A stretch of DNA of 64,000 nt from Nematostella vectensis (taxonomy: Eukaryota > Cnidaria > Anthozoa > Actiniaria > Edwardsiidae), in the NCBI RefSeq assembly GCF_932526225.1, contig NC_064039.1, forward strand, positions 8,555,459-8,619,458, read 5' to 3'. The position numbers were made by a program, and so were the translations under genes. The first letter of the stretch is position 1. Every line of letters starts with the position of its first letter. A model generated the notes under the pieces. That model had not been told where the DNA came from and did not search any database. It saw nothing but the letters and a program-made list of their open reading frames with translations. Below are positions 1 through 14,000 of the stretch, one piece after another.

Positions 1-13
1 TACCATTTGCTGC

Positions 14-517
14 GTGAGTGCTTCTGGTACCAGTATGCCACCCATGTTTATATACCATAGTGTTGATGGAAAACAAGCTATGAACGCTAAGGGGCCAGCC
101 GGCTCCATTCACTTTGATCACAAGGTTTATGATTTCTCAAGGCAAGGAATTGACTTTTACTTTCCATGGTTTAAAGATATTTTCCTGAAGAATGCACCAA
201 ATGTCAGACCTCTAGTCCTCTTAGTTGATCCAAACATGGCATTTATCACACCAGAGCTTATCAAGCTTGCGCATGAGAACAGGGTCATCCTTCTTTGCCT
301 TCCAGAGCTGTTCACTCACATTGTACAACCCATAAGCCTTACCGTCCTCCCAGCCCTAAGAGGAGGGTTCCTGTTTTCACCCTCGTGTCCCAAAGATGTG
401 ACCTTTGGTAATTTCTCAGAGTGTTTCAGTTCTGCATGGTCCTTCAGTGTGAACTCTTCTCTCATAAAGGAAGGGTTCAAACAAGCAGGAATTTGTCCTT
501 ACAAGAAAAAGAAATAA
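14..517 (+). pseudogene. pogo/Tigger-type DDE transposase fragment
   Basis: An open frame of about 167 codons at the window edge resembles the C-terminal half of the DDE_1 domain of pogo/Tigger/jerky transposases. The family pattern is a strand ending in Asp-Gly-His-x-Ser-His, then ELI-x-LA-x-EN, then LLCLP and TH-x-LQP-x-D. Here I see VLLVDPNMAF, then ELIKLAHENRVILLCLPELF and THIVQPIS, ending AGICPYKKKK. The DGHxSH motif is replaced after its Asp, and the last Asp of the triad appears as Ser, so the copy is probably catalytically dead. The N-terminal DNA-binding part would lie before base 1. A domesticated gene is possible but not supported. No terminal repeat was found. Confidence 0.7.
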
Positions 518-2012
518 GTTTTAAGCTTTCTCTTAACAACTGTACTGTAGATAGGATTTCAGCATGAGTTCACAGTGATTGAACAAGTCATTCTTACCCA
601 GACAAGTGCATGTGGAACAATGGCCCATAGATATCAGCAGGAGTGGGGTGAGGGTGGGGGGGGGGGGGGGGGGAAGGGGGTCATTTTCTTTAGTGGACAA
701 TTGTAAGGAAACAGATTATCTCTCCTGGGTATGTTCCTTAGAAATCACTGCTGATCTGGATCTTCTTAATTCTATTGTTATTTATATTTATTTTACTAGA
801 TAGACAAGTAGGATTGACTGCCATAGAAACATATTAAAATCTAGAATCTGTAAAACCTGTTATCTGCTTAATTAGATGTCAATGTTCCTTATATTAAAGT
901 CTTGATTACCAGCTGTTTCTCTAAGTTCACAGTACGTGCCCTCTCTCAGGATCGTATGACAACAATGCCTGATGTTGGCTGGAAATGGCCAAAATCTTGA
1001 AATCTTGTATTTTTGGTATGAGGGATCTTGTTCTTTCCTTCTTTGCCTCCGAAAGAGAGTTCTTTGGGAGAACCCACAAAAACCAATGGCTTTTCAAGCA
1101 TTTGTAATAATTTTTATCAAACAGTACAGCACAAAGATTTAAGTTATATTGCTTAGTGTATAGCGTAAATACAAACTTGGTCAGTTTGAGAGAAAACATT
1201 TGCAATGTCAATCCACCAGGGTACACTATATCCTTATATGTAAATACATTCTGATATGGGTCATGTTACAAAATAATTATTTTTTTTAATTATTGATTTA
1301 AAGAGTTTAAATAATGATAGTTATATATATATATTTACTAAAGCAAATTGTATTTAAAATAGTAGATAGTGTGACAACAATAAAAGTGTTGAATCTGGTA
1401 CTTGTTCTCCTTCTGACTTATCCCTTTGAGTGGTTTTCATAAACCTGTGAAACAAAGTGTAATACTCTAAGTGTATAGTCAACCAGCATGAAAGAGGGTA
1501 AAGACTGTATTGTACTTGTTTTAAATGAGTTGAAGTATTTTTCATTGGTTCATTAAAATTTCTTAATTAATGAGGAATATGTTCAAGGTGTTTTCTCATT
1601 TCAACTTGGTGCATACCACCCAGGAATTGCAGAGGGGGGTGCAGTCATTGGTATCATATGGAATAGGAATATTCAGTAAGAAATTACCCACGTTTCGTAA
1701 GCATAGGGGGCTCACGCTCATGCAAGGAAGATTAACCACATCCTACCACCTCCCTGTTGTCTTTTGTATTATCCACCTGACAAAATCAACTCCCAAAATT
1801 ATTTTTCATGGTGTTACTGACATCCCAAAAAGCGTGTTACTGTACACAGCCAAAAAAAAAAAATGATTGGTCAAGGTATTGTAATTGCATACAGACTACT
1901 CCATTTTCCCAGACGTTTTTGATTGCTTCCCGGTTAGGTCATGAAACTAGGTCATGGGCTTCCTGTGTTAAGACTAGCGGTCGTCCCCTTAAGGAAGAAG
2001 GCGGAGGTAAAT
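518..2012. other. AT-rich intergenic sequence upstream of WDR11
   Basis: No convincing coding sequence. It holds a G-run near 656-673, a TA microsatellite near 1322-1334, an A-run near 1851-1863, and a stretch at 1428-1495 resembling 21850-21915, which suggests a low-copy dispersed repeat. The last 150 bases carry an inverted CCAAT (ATTGG near 1867) and become less AT-rich, as expected for the WDR11 promoter. Confidence 0.4.
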
Positions 2013-2051
2013 ATGGCGACACATAAACCTGATCTTGTGTGCGATAGATAG
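2013..2051 (+). promoter_or_regulatory. upstream ORF in the WDR11 5' leader, within a YY1-like start context
   Basis: An ATG in the context AAATATGGCG opens a 12-codon frame that stops at TAG, 21 bases before the WDR11 start codon. The AA-x-ATGGCG core resembles the YY1 element that overlaps the first ATG of many housekeeping genes. If the transcript starts upstream of it, this ORF would lower WDR11 translation. The transcript start was not determined. Confidence 0.35.
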
Positions 2052-2072
2052 CTCGACTGATTTGTACGGAAA

Positions 2073-5000
2073 ATGAAACTGTCTCCGAGGGTTATCCCAG
2101 GGGCGCTACATGCACAAAATAAAGGGGCCTGTGATTGGTAGGTATTTACAATTTGAGTCGTGTTAGTATCGTTGATAAGTCTTCAGCATTGTCTATGGTA
2201 TCATTGTTGTGAATCAGTACTCACAGAAGAGTGATTGATCAGGAAACTGTGAAAGTAATATAATTTTTTAATACATTAAGCTTAGTTACAGTTAAGTATG
2301 TATGTTTACTTTATTCAAGCCTAGCTTACTTACTTATCTTATGAATGTGTTGTGTTTTCACAAAGGTTGTCAGTGCGAATGGTAAATGGCTTATGGGTAC
2401 TAATCATTTGTAAAATTAAAGGTGTTAAATAAAGTCCAGCAATATCAAAGCCAATAATTGTTAACCTTATACGGATATATATTTTTTAATTATCCATATT
2501 CTTCGAGACGCATGGTTACTTTTGGTCGTAAAACTGCCATTTGCCAATTGCCATTATTTGCCATTAGCACTGACAACATTTATTGAAAAAGGTTTACATG
2601 ATTTGCCGCAACAACCAAGTTGAACCCTACTCAAATAGATACTGCACATACTAGAATAATTAATTGAGACTGATAATTAATCACAATCAAATGAAATTGA
2701 TAATAATCACTGATTTTAATATTATTAATTACCCCAGGGGGGTACTCCCTATATCCATCGGACATGGATCGTCGTCGTATCTTTTAGGGTGTAAGTTTGG
2801 AGCCTTGGGTATCTTTTAAGGGGTGAAAATGAGAATGCCCAGATTTTTTAACTCGGTATCTTTTAGGGTGCAATTATAGCCATCGCTCATCTAACTTGCA
2901 GCTCATGAAAGAGCGTTAAAATGTGTCAGTCAAGATCAATTAAGATCACTAACCAGCAAAAAAATCACAAACATTGGTTTGAGGGATCTTTTAGGGGGTA
3001 AATTCATGCCTAACCACGCCCACTTTAGTATCTTTTAGGGTTGTTTAAAAAAAAATCCTGACGATGATCCCCCTCCGTTTAATATTGTGGTACCCCTGTA
3101 GCTATACCCTTCTGTGCAGAGCTTTCTGCGAACAAAGGAAACAAGCAGACACAGAAAGCTCTGACAGGAGGGGTAATGTAGCTGTGACCTTTTTCAATTG
3201 GCTATTTTTATCCTAGAAATTAACACCAATCACCAAGGTTCTGCCACCATGAATCTCATTAACAGGGTCTGGGAATTCTTACCGATATTTCTGTCTCCGA
3301 AGAGAAGTTGTAGAAACTATGAATTGTTTGAACGACACAAAGGCATGTGGGGCTGATGGTATATTAGCTATAAGTTATTGAAGTTATGTACCTCGGGCAT
3401 TTCCAATGCTCTAACATGCCTGGTTAATTGTTTGAACGTCGCAAAGGCATGTGGGGCTGATGGTATTAGCAATACGTTATTGAAGTTATGTACCGTGGGT
3501 ATTTCCAACGCACTAACACCCCTGGTTAATTTATCTTTGTCCACTGGTCAGTCTCCTAGTCAATGGAAATTGGCTAATGTTCTTCCCTTGTTTCAACGTG
3601 ATAACCGACAGTTAAAAGAAAATTATTGTCCCGTTTCGCTTCTGGGTATTCTGTCTTTGGGCTATTGTTTAAGCTCGAGCAGTTAGGTATTGGGGAAACT
3701 TTGTTGAAATGGTTTAGAAGTTTTCTAAATGAGAGAAAGCAGAGATTTATGATTGAGGGGTCCCACTCGTCTTGGAAGGAAATCAAAGCTGGTGTGCCTC
3801 AGGGTCCATCCTTGGTCCCTTATTATTCTTAATTTAAACAAACAATATTGTTAAGGATCTCAAATCCAATGCTTTCCTTTTTGCGGATGATACTCTTCTT
3901 ATTGAGGAAGTTTCCACTCCCGAACAGACAGCTGTTACGTTGAGCAGCGATTTAAAGACAATTTCTGCCAGGGCTGATAAATGGTTGGTCACTATGAATT
4001 CCTCAAAAACTTAATCTATGGTATTTTCTTTGAAGAAGGACAAACTATCACATCCCGATCTTTTTATGGACAACAAGGCCATTGAAGCCATCGAATCGCA
4101 AGAGCATCTTGGTGTATCACTTTGTAGTGATAAAATCCACCAAAATGTTTGAAATTTGTTTTTTACAGACAAACACTAGGAACCTTATACAAACCCCTCG
4201 TTAGATCTAATTTAGAATATGCCAGTGTCGTATGGGACGGGTGTACATTGGGTGATTCGGGTTTACTTAAAAGTCTACAGAGCGAGGCTGCTAGGTTAAT
4301 TACTGGAGCAGTGAAAGGTACTAATAGAAGTGCCCTTCTGAATGACGCCGGCTTGTTGAGACTGAATGATCGGAGAAGAAATGCACAAGTTAATTTTAAT
4401 GTATAAAATGGTAAACGGGCTGGCGCCAGCTTATCTGCGTCCCTCTGTCCCTCCTCTGTAGGTCAAGTTTCTACTTATTTACTTAGAAACAGTACTAATT
4501 TAAGTCTACCCTATGTGCGTACTGATAAATAAAAAAAAAAATTCCTTATATTCTACTGTCTTTCTTTGGAATTCTATACCACAAATGTCTCGCGATAGCA
4601 TTTCAACTTCTGCTTTTAAAAACGTATTATTAAGAAACACATTTAATAAACTAGAGGTGAATAAGTTATTTAACCTCGGTGAAAGATACCCATCTATTTT
4701 ACACACTAGATTACGTTTAAAACATTGTGGTCTGAATTATTACCTTTATATGATTAATTGTAAAGATTCTCCTTCATGTAATTGTGGGGTCTCTAGAGAG
4801 GTGTCTTAAATTTTCTTCTTGAATGCCCTCGTTTTGCTGCTCAATGTTCTTCGCTGTTCACCTCCATTGCATTAATTGACGAAGGAATTTGGGGAACTTG
4901 AAATGCTTTGCTGCAGTTCAAACCTTCATAATGGATACCAATTGTTTTCTCATTGATTATTATTTCTCATGTAACCCCCAAGTACGTATTCGTGTTCGAC

Positions 5001-8000
5001 CTTGAGTGTATAGTCTGTAAAACAAATAACAAAAGTCCCCTTGATGTGCTCCTATAGCTCTTGGGATAATTGTAAGTAAATATTGTTTAAAAAAAAAACA
5101 ATCACTGTGAATAGATGCAAATTGTTTTAGATAATTGTCAATCAATGTGATAGTTGATGGTTTGGCAATACCAATTGTGAATAATCAAGCATTTTTTGAT
5201 GACTTATATTGATTGATTTCCAATGATCAGCTGTCATTGATTTATTGTATGGTGGTTGATTTCGGTGGTTAGTCTATTTGAAGCATTTTTCTTTGACAAT
5301 TGTGGAGAGTTAGCTGTTTTTTAAAGGTAAAATAATTAATTTATTATTCATTTTGTGTATTTTTTCTTCATGCTTTCTTACAAGGAAGTAACATAACAAT
5401 TATTTCAACTCATTAATTCTCTTGTTGATTCTTGTTTTCCCAGGGGCTGGCAGTCCGTGGTAGCATATGGTTGTCATAACCATGTTGTGGTTTTTGACCC
5501 CAAGTCAATGCAGGTTATCCAGGTTCTTGACCTGCATGTGGCTCCTTGCACAAGGGTAGGTTATAAGTCTTTAATAAACACCCTGCTCCTTGCACAAGGG
5601 TAGGTTATAGGTCTTTAATAAACACCCCGCTCCTTGCACAAGGGTAGGTTATAGGTCTTTAATAAACACCCTGCTCCTTGCACAAGGGTAGGTTATAGGT
5701 CTTTAATAAACACCCTGCTCCTTGCACAAGGGTAGGTTATAGGTCTTTAATAAACACCCTGCTCCTTGCACAAGGGTAGGTTATAGGTCTTTAATAAACA
5801 CCCTGCTCCTTGCACAAGGGTAGGTTATAGGTCTTTAATAAACACCCCGCTCCTTGCACAAGGGTAGGTTATAGGTCTTTAATAAACACCCTGCTCCTTG
5901 CACAAGGGTGGGTTATAGGTCTTTAGTAAACACCCTGCTCCTTGCACAAAGGTCAGGTTATAGGTCTTTAGTAAACACCCTGCTCCTTGCACAAGGGTAG
6001 GTTATAGGTCTTTAATAAACACCCTGCTCCTTGTACAAGGGTAGGTTATAGGTCTTTAGTAAACACCCTGCTCCTTGCACAAGGGTAGGTTTTAGGTCTT
6101 TAATAAACACCCTGCTCCTTGCACAAGGGTAGGTTATAGGTCTTTAATAAACACCCTGCTCCTTGCACAAGGGTAGGTTATAGGTCTTTAATAAACACCC
6201 TGCTCCTTGCACAAGGGTAGGTTATAGGTCTTTAATAAACACCCCGCTCCTTGCACAAGGGTAGGTTATAGGTCTTTAATAAACACCCTGCTCCTTGCAC
6301 AAGGGTAGGTTATAGGTCTTTAATAAACACCCTGCTCCTTGCACAAGGGTAGGTTATAGGTCTTTAATAAACACCCTGCTCCTTGCACAAGGGTAGGTTA
6401 TAGGTCTTTAATAAACACCCCGCTCCTTGCACAAGGGTAGGTTATAGGTCTTTAGTAAACACCCTGCTCCTTGCACAAAGGTCAGGTTATAGGTCTTTAG
6501 TAAACACCCTGCTCCTTGCACAAGGGTAGGTTATAGGTCTTTAATAAACACCCTGCTCCTTGTACAAGGGTAGGTTATAGGTCTTTAGTAAACACCCTGC
6601 TCCTTGCACAAGGGTAGGTTTTAGGTCTTTAGTGAACACCCTGCTCCTTGCACAAAGGTCAGGTTATAGGTCTTTAATAAACACCCTGCTCCTTGCACAA
6701 GGGTAGGTTATAGGTCTTTAGTAAACACCCTGCTCCTTGCACAAGGGTAGGTTATAGGTCTTTAATAAACACCCTGCTCCTTGCACAAGGGTAGGTTATA
6801 GGTCTTTAATAAACACCCCTGCTCCTTGCACAAGGGTAGGTTATAGGTCTTAAATAAACACCCTGCTCCTTGCACAAGGGTAGGTTATAGGTCTTTAATA
6901 AACACCCCGCTCCTTGCACAAGGTAGGTTATAGGTCTTTAATAAACACCCTGCTCCTTGCACAAGGGTAGGTTATAGGTCTTTAATAAACACCCTGCTCC
7001 TTGCACAAGGGTAGGTTATAGGTCTTTAGTAAACACCCTGCTCCTTGCACAAGGGTAGGTTATAGGTCTTTAGTAAACACCCTGCTCCTTGCACAAAGGT
7101 CAGGTTATAGGTCTTTAATAAACACCCTGCTCCTTGCACAAGGGTAGGTTATAGGTCTTTAATAAACACCCTGCTCCTTGCACAAGGGTAGGTTATAGGT
7201 CTTTAATAAACACCCTGCTCCTTGCACAAAGGTCAGGTTATAGAACTTTGATACACACCCTGCTCCTTGCACAAGGGTAGGTTATAGGTCTTTAATAAAC
7301 ACCCTGCTCCTTGCACAAAGGTCAGGTTATAGAACTTTGATACACACCCTGCTCCTTGCACAAGGGTTAGGTTATAGATCTTTATTGCTCTTTGTTTTGT
7401 GATGGTTATACCTAGTACACACCGTTTTAGAAAGTTGTCCTTGGAAGTTTTCTAAAGATGGTTTTTGATGATTTGTAACAACAAAGGTGATCAGTAGACT
7501 CCAGTGATGTCTGTGCAATATTTCATGATAAATACAGTTAATTATGCTTCTTGCATCATACATACCTAATTTGTAATCATGTTTTATATTTAGAAGGGTA
7601 TGTGAAAGGATATATCCTTCTCTCATTCTTGATGTTATGTTTATGTGGATAACTTTTATTTCAACCACAATTTCTCAAATGTCTCTCTTTCCAGGTAAAA
7701 TGGGGAAGAGAGAATTATCACCATGACTTTGCATCGCCGTACACCCTTAGACTAGCGTCAGGGGATGCTTCTGGTAGGATCATTGTGTGGGATATCGCAC
7801 AAGGGCAGGCAGTGGCTGACTTCATAGACAGCCCCAGTAAGACAATCCTAGACTTGGAGTGGCTTGGGGCCCAGGATGCCTGTCACGACCTTCTGGTGGC
7901 ATTACATGCTCCTTCATCCATGATATTGTGGAATGCCGACACTGGCACCAAACTGTGGAAAAAGACCTTTCAAGAGAATCTCATTTGCTTTGCATTTGAT

Positions 8001-11000
8001 CCTTTTTCTCCATCAAATGTCACATGTGAGTTTTTTATTTTACTTGTATTCTCAATATGTTTATTTAAGTTTTTTGTCAAACTTCCCTATTTGAATCCCT
8101 AACAGGTTTGTGTGCATTGTTTTCTTACTTTATTAAGGTTACATATATCCCTAACAGGTTTACAAACTGTAAGCCTTTATCGATCCTTTAAAATTGCCTG
8201 AAAGTTTTTTTGTTTGAGTTGCTGTTGATGATGTGTTTTACATGCTGCTTGATAATGGTATTCACCAGCAGCTTCATCAAGATGTCACTTTTTCCATATG
8301 AGAACTTTTATCACATACTCTTTTTTCTAAGTGAGTTGTTGAGAATGTGTGACTTTTTAGTCACTCAAATGAGAGAAAATTGAGCACCTCTGTCATCTTT
8401 CACTAAATGTACTTGTTCTGTCTTTAGTAATGTGTCAGGACTGGATCCTTTTCATTGATGACTTCTCCATCAACAAAGCTCCAGAAAGTAATGGCCGCAG
8501 ATTTTACCTCACAAGTTCTGGCACTGCCTCACCAAGTAACAGTGGTATTGTTGGTGGCAGTGGTCAGGTGTCTAGTAGGACTAGCACCCCACGCTCGGCA
8601 CTGGCCAGGGTCAGGTTATGGGCTGCTGGTGAACCAAGGAGCAGGTACACTTGACCAGATGATAGACCACTGATTGAACTGCCCACAGACTAAAAGGGGG
8701 GTAGGGTGAATGATGAAGTGACAGATAGGTAGATGGACTAGCAGACAGATTGAGTCCTTGGCTCACTACAGATTGACTTTCATTTGATAGTTCAATTGGA
8801 GATTTGTGTCTTTTTGTTTATGTTATGTAAGACATTTTGATTTTTTTTCTTGTTAAAACTTGTGTGTTTCATGCAGGCCTGGCGAAGAAAGCGTAGCCCT
8901 AAGCGAGTGTCTACAACTTTCTTATCTGCCTTCCTCCTGCCACAACCTGCTTGCTCTCTTCCCTCGTGAAGTCATGATCCTCGACATGGAGATAAACCAA
9001 GCAATCTGCTCCTTCAGTCTTGAGCGCAACAGTCCCCCCTTCCTGCAGGTCATCCCTTGCCGCCAGAGAGATGTCCTCATGTGCCTGCACGAAAATGGCA
9101 GCATCATCATGCGTGCTCGCCGACGAGTAACACAAAATCCATACTTCAATGAACCAAACTATGACAATACTGACTCCAACATCTCAGTAGATATTATCTA
9201 TGAGACAAAATGTCAGTCAGATGCACTTCGCCTCAGCAAATCCAGCCGCATTTTTGGCTTTGTTTGTGACCCAATCAGTGAACGCACCATAACGATGGTA
9301 ATCAGCGATGGTCGAGTAGTGATCTGGAATCTGAAAGCAAATAAGTTCCAGACGCCAGACACAGACTTTATGTCAGAAGAAGCTTTTAAGGCATCCATTC
9401 CTATTGTCTCTGAGTTTAGCGATGGTGTCCAAAGCCCAGTCTTGACTCTTGAGGATATGGTCCCACCTCTTATGACGTCTGGGAAACCATTGCCATATGC
9501 GAGCCACTTTAAGTTTCTTATGTCTGGACTATTGAGTAGTATCAGTGCTCCACCCACGTGTGCTGTAATGTGCCCTCCACTGACCACAAAGAATTGGGCT
9601 TCATACAAACCACTAGTGGCTATTGGTAAGTCCTAGTGCAGGGCCCCTATGTTGATGTGCTACACATCACGGGTGGCCTAGTGTGTTAGCGCGTCGGCCT
9701 CTCACCGCTGTGGCCCAGGTTCGAATCCTGGCTCAAACTGGGGATTTTTCCAGGTTCCTGCCTTGAATCGAATTTGTCACAAGTGAGTTGAAGTTATTCT
9801 CCCGTGTTTCCAGTCTTCTCGGATAAGGACACTAAACCGGAGGTCCCGTCTCTTCAAGCTGTACTACACTAAACCTGAACCGAAGGGACGTAAAAGAACC
9901 ACTGGGGACGCAATAAACCCTCTGGCAGTGACCACCCCCAGTGACAGTGCTTACTAACCGAGGTTACACTTGAGTTGGAGCCGTGCTCTGTTGTGTCAAC
10001 CTTACCGCTATTTCATATGTGTAATAGTGGTAGAAGCCTTATAAATAAATAAATACAAGATAATGCCTACAACATGAACATTGCAAAAAATTTTCTACGA
10101 AATAAAAGGATGACAATCCCCAATTTAACGTTCTCTGCCATAAAGTCTCTGCGCAAGACACTAGCTACTAACTTTACCTTATAGATATTATTTGTCAAAT
10201 TTAATACTTCAGGTTATAACTATAAGCGGATTGCCTATTCTATACAGATTGTTCTGATTAATTTTCGAATGGGTATATTTTCAGGGAATACCCACTATAC
10301 ACACACACTTGTACTATATCAATTGAACTGATTCTTTTTAAATGATTTATTCCAGGTAATACCCATGGCTGTATCCAGGTATTCAATCTATCGACAGGAC
10401 TTTTAACCAAAGAGTACAGCATTCACACAGGGCCTGTAAGAGGCATCACCTGGACTGGACTCTCTGCTTTTATTTCCTGGTCCCAGACATCAGGAATCTC
10501 GTCCAAAAATGAAATACAAATGCTGGATCTCAAAACTGGTTAGTTTTTTTACGATACATGAGAGAATTACTTGTGACAGTGTTGGGTTACGTTGGGGTTT
10601 GCGTTAATGCAGTATTGGCCTTTTTTAACAATACTGTGGCAAAAGGGCAAAAAACATGCGGTGATGCAGTATTTCATAGCACATTTTTTTCTGCTGAATT
10701 GCGGTATTTTCGACAATTTTGTTCGATATTGCAGTAATTAGACCCCCAATTGCCCCCCCCCCCCCCTATGCGAACCATCAAAGAAAGTCACCCAAAACTG
10801 CAAACACTCTTGTGACAAAAATTCTAATGTCAAACAGTGTGGGTGTTTAAACAGGTGTCTTAACAATTTTTTTTCTAATTATATTGAGTGGTTTATTCAA
10901 ATCCATAAGGCCTAACTGTTGAGATATCTGCAGATGTTCTTTGTAAGAATTAGAAAGCATTGAAATGATCAAAATTCATTTGTTGAGGTTGCAAAATTGA

Positions 11001-14000
11001 GTTGTAAAATCAACTGACTGCAAGTACTATTGCAAATGGCATTAATTAAACTCACAGTGGTTAACCATCATCTTGTTTGTTATCAATTTGAAAATCAATT
11101 GAGAAATGTTGTCTGTGGCTGCAGATGAAGAAAAAAGTGTGTTGTTAGATGCAATATTTTATTTTGCTATCTCGTCATTGTTGGTACCTCCACAGGCCAT
11201 GCAAGCCATCTAGCGATTGGCAAGTCAGCTGAGGAATCTACCATAGAGGCTGTTAAGGTCTCTAACCTCAAGTAAGGCTCAGTCTTATAATAATAATAAT
11301 TATTATTATTTTATCTTACGGGGCATGTCATGTGGCCACCAAGACAAATTTTGAAGAAAGTTAGCCAATTAGCATGCAAGTGTCATAGGTTTGATTGACA
11401 CAAAGTTCATAAGTAGGAGAGCACATCTTTGTGCACATCAGCTTTCATAAAACTGTTAGGTTGGTCATGATAGAGTAGCCTGCATTGCCTTGTAATACTG
11501 TTAAACCTTTTGGTCCTCTTTTTGCCCAGAAAGCACTGAGTTGCTTTCTATTTCAGGTAGTACTTTTTCTTCCTTTAAAGGCAAGCCTAATGATGCTTTC
11601 TTTTACAGACAGTACCTCTTCATTGTTTTTAAAGACAAGCCAATTCAGCTTTGGGACCTTAAAAACCTGACAGTACTGAAGGAGATGCCAAAGAATTTCC
11701 CTAGTATTGTATCTCTGGTAAGAATAACTACCTGATCGCTTCCTAGTATTCCTTTATGTGCTGGTCTAAGGGTTCATTCCCTTCTATTGCTATTTGCTGT
11801 AAAGTGTGTGGTTCTATCTTGTTGTTAAGTGTGTTGTTTTATGGATGCACAGGAATGGTCTCCCTCTCACCACTCCAAGCATTTGAAGAAGAAACAGGCC
11901 CAACAGATGGAAGCAGCAGGGGCAACAGACATTGCGGCAAACATACTGAACCCAACCCAGGCAGAAGGCCAGCAGTCACAGGTATTGGACTCAATTATAA
12001 GTTTCCAAGAACCAAAATCATTTCTGTTGGTACACTTACAGTATATATATATATAGTTACATTGGGCTTAAATCTCTTTTAAGTGTCCACCAATTATAAG
12101 TGTCATAGAACCAAAAGCCAACCTCCAATATACTGTCACTGGGGTAAAATTTGGTTAGTTTTCAAAACTGCAAAAAGTTCTTTTTACTTTTCTTTATTTT
12201 AAGCCCAATTTGAACTTTAACAACCCTTGCTAGCAACACTTTTGTTATTATTCTTTTTTAAGAATTCTCAAAATAATCGAAAAAATATATACTTTATTGG
12301 GAGAGGAATAGCTTTCCCAAATCAGTAGGTAGAAATGGATGCTTTCTTGCGCTCTGTATTTTGCTAGTATGACAGATTGGCGGTCGAGAGAGACCTTGCA
12401 GACGCTTTTCCGGTACTTGTTAGTTATGTTTGTTAGTTTACTTGCCTTACTAACAAACCATCCATTCTAGACCTGGCTGAGGGAGCATTTTGTCTGTGTG
12501 GATGCGAATGGTCTCCTCTACCATTTCCTGGTGGAGGGAAGCACTGTCAAAGATGGCTCCAAAGTCCAGTGTGATGTAAGCATGTGACGTAGCATATGTA
12601 CTGCGCAACTAATTTTATGATTATTTTGTTATCATTTTTTCACCAATATTTTTACAAAGCATGGGTTTTGTGACTCATGCTATTCACAAAGCTTGGTTGC
12701 CCTGCATAGCCACTACATTCACAAATATAACACTGCTTGTGAACCGTAGTCATCTGTCTCTCCCTGTCTACTACTATTCTTGCCATGCAACCCCCCCCCC
12801 CCCTGCACTTTTTACTTGTCTGCATGCATGCTATTCCCATTCTGACATACTTGTGTATTGGCAGAGCACACTTGGTATCATCACCACTATGGCATGGAAA
12901 GGGGACATTCTTGTGCTAGCGGATGGCGATGGGAATCTAAGTGTTTGGGAACTTAAGGCACGAATAACAAGGTCAATACAAATATGCGGCATCATAGTCA
13001 CAGGCGATCAATTAAAGCAGCATTGTCACCAGTTTACTTCCGGAGGGCCGACGGAAACCTCAACCGACAAGAGACAAGATGATATGTTGAAATCCGCGTT
13101 ATTTAACAGGCTATCCGCCCTAAATTATCAGTCACATCCTCAAAGAAACTTCAAATAGCCACACTGCTCTTACAATTTTGAAATATTTTCCGCGTTTCTG
13201 TTAAAAATTACGGAGATTGTTCAGTAATCGACCGGAAGTAAACTGGTGACGTTGCTACTTAAAGGTAACAGTTCGCCTTCACCACCGTCGCTAAAAATAT
13301 GCAGAAGCCAGGTTTTTTTGTTATAAGCAAACAGAAAAAAACTCATATTCATAATATAACTGAGCATCTGTTTGTGTTCTTTTTCTATTGCGAAATAATT
13401 TTGTTGAGTCGGGGGCCGAAATACTCAAAACCATGCTGTTGTCTTTAGCGAAAACGAAAAAATATGTCTGGATTCAATGAACAAGAGTCGTCAGTCTTTA
13501 AAAGGGCATCCCATTTTATCTCGTGTTCCATTGAAGAGCTATTTTATTTCAAAGTTGCCATATCCACATTTTGGCTACTTCAAGTGCTTTGACGGCAAAA
13601 AAAAAAAAAAAAAAAAAAAAAATGGCAGAAAAACAATTCACACAAAATGAGATACCTTTTTAAAGCGAGTTTATAGTTCTACATGTATGGCCAATTTAAC
13701 GAAAATTGGGCGAATTATTTCGCACATTTAACAGTATGTTGTATTCTATTGCATCTGTTAATCAAAGGTCCCATAGTAACTCTCTAATTATCGACACTTT
13801 CGCACCTTATAACATCCTGTGAGTTTTTAGTATCTTAGATAATGAGTCATTTTAGGCAAACATTATTCCTTTGACATAAACTTAAATCAATAGGCTGTGA
13901 AAACAAATGAGTTTGTTAACAGTCAGCAACAGTTCAGATTAAGAAATGACTATGATGGTGGTAATGAGCAGGATTTAAATAATATTACCCACAAAGGCAG

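Noticed and set aside
5541-7378. CRISPR array, because of the regular repeat spacing
   Set aside because: There are no unique spacers: the units are contiguous and nearly identical, the sequence is eukaryotic, and the unit derives from an exon end.
9671-9745. Functional tRNA gene
   Set aside because: A and B boxes are present but a complete cloverleaf is not evident, and a SINE body with an A-rich tail follows.
13594-13621. Poly-A run as the tail of a processed retrocopy
   Set aside because: No coding similarity in the sequence before it and no target duplication seen.
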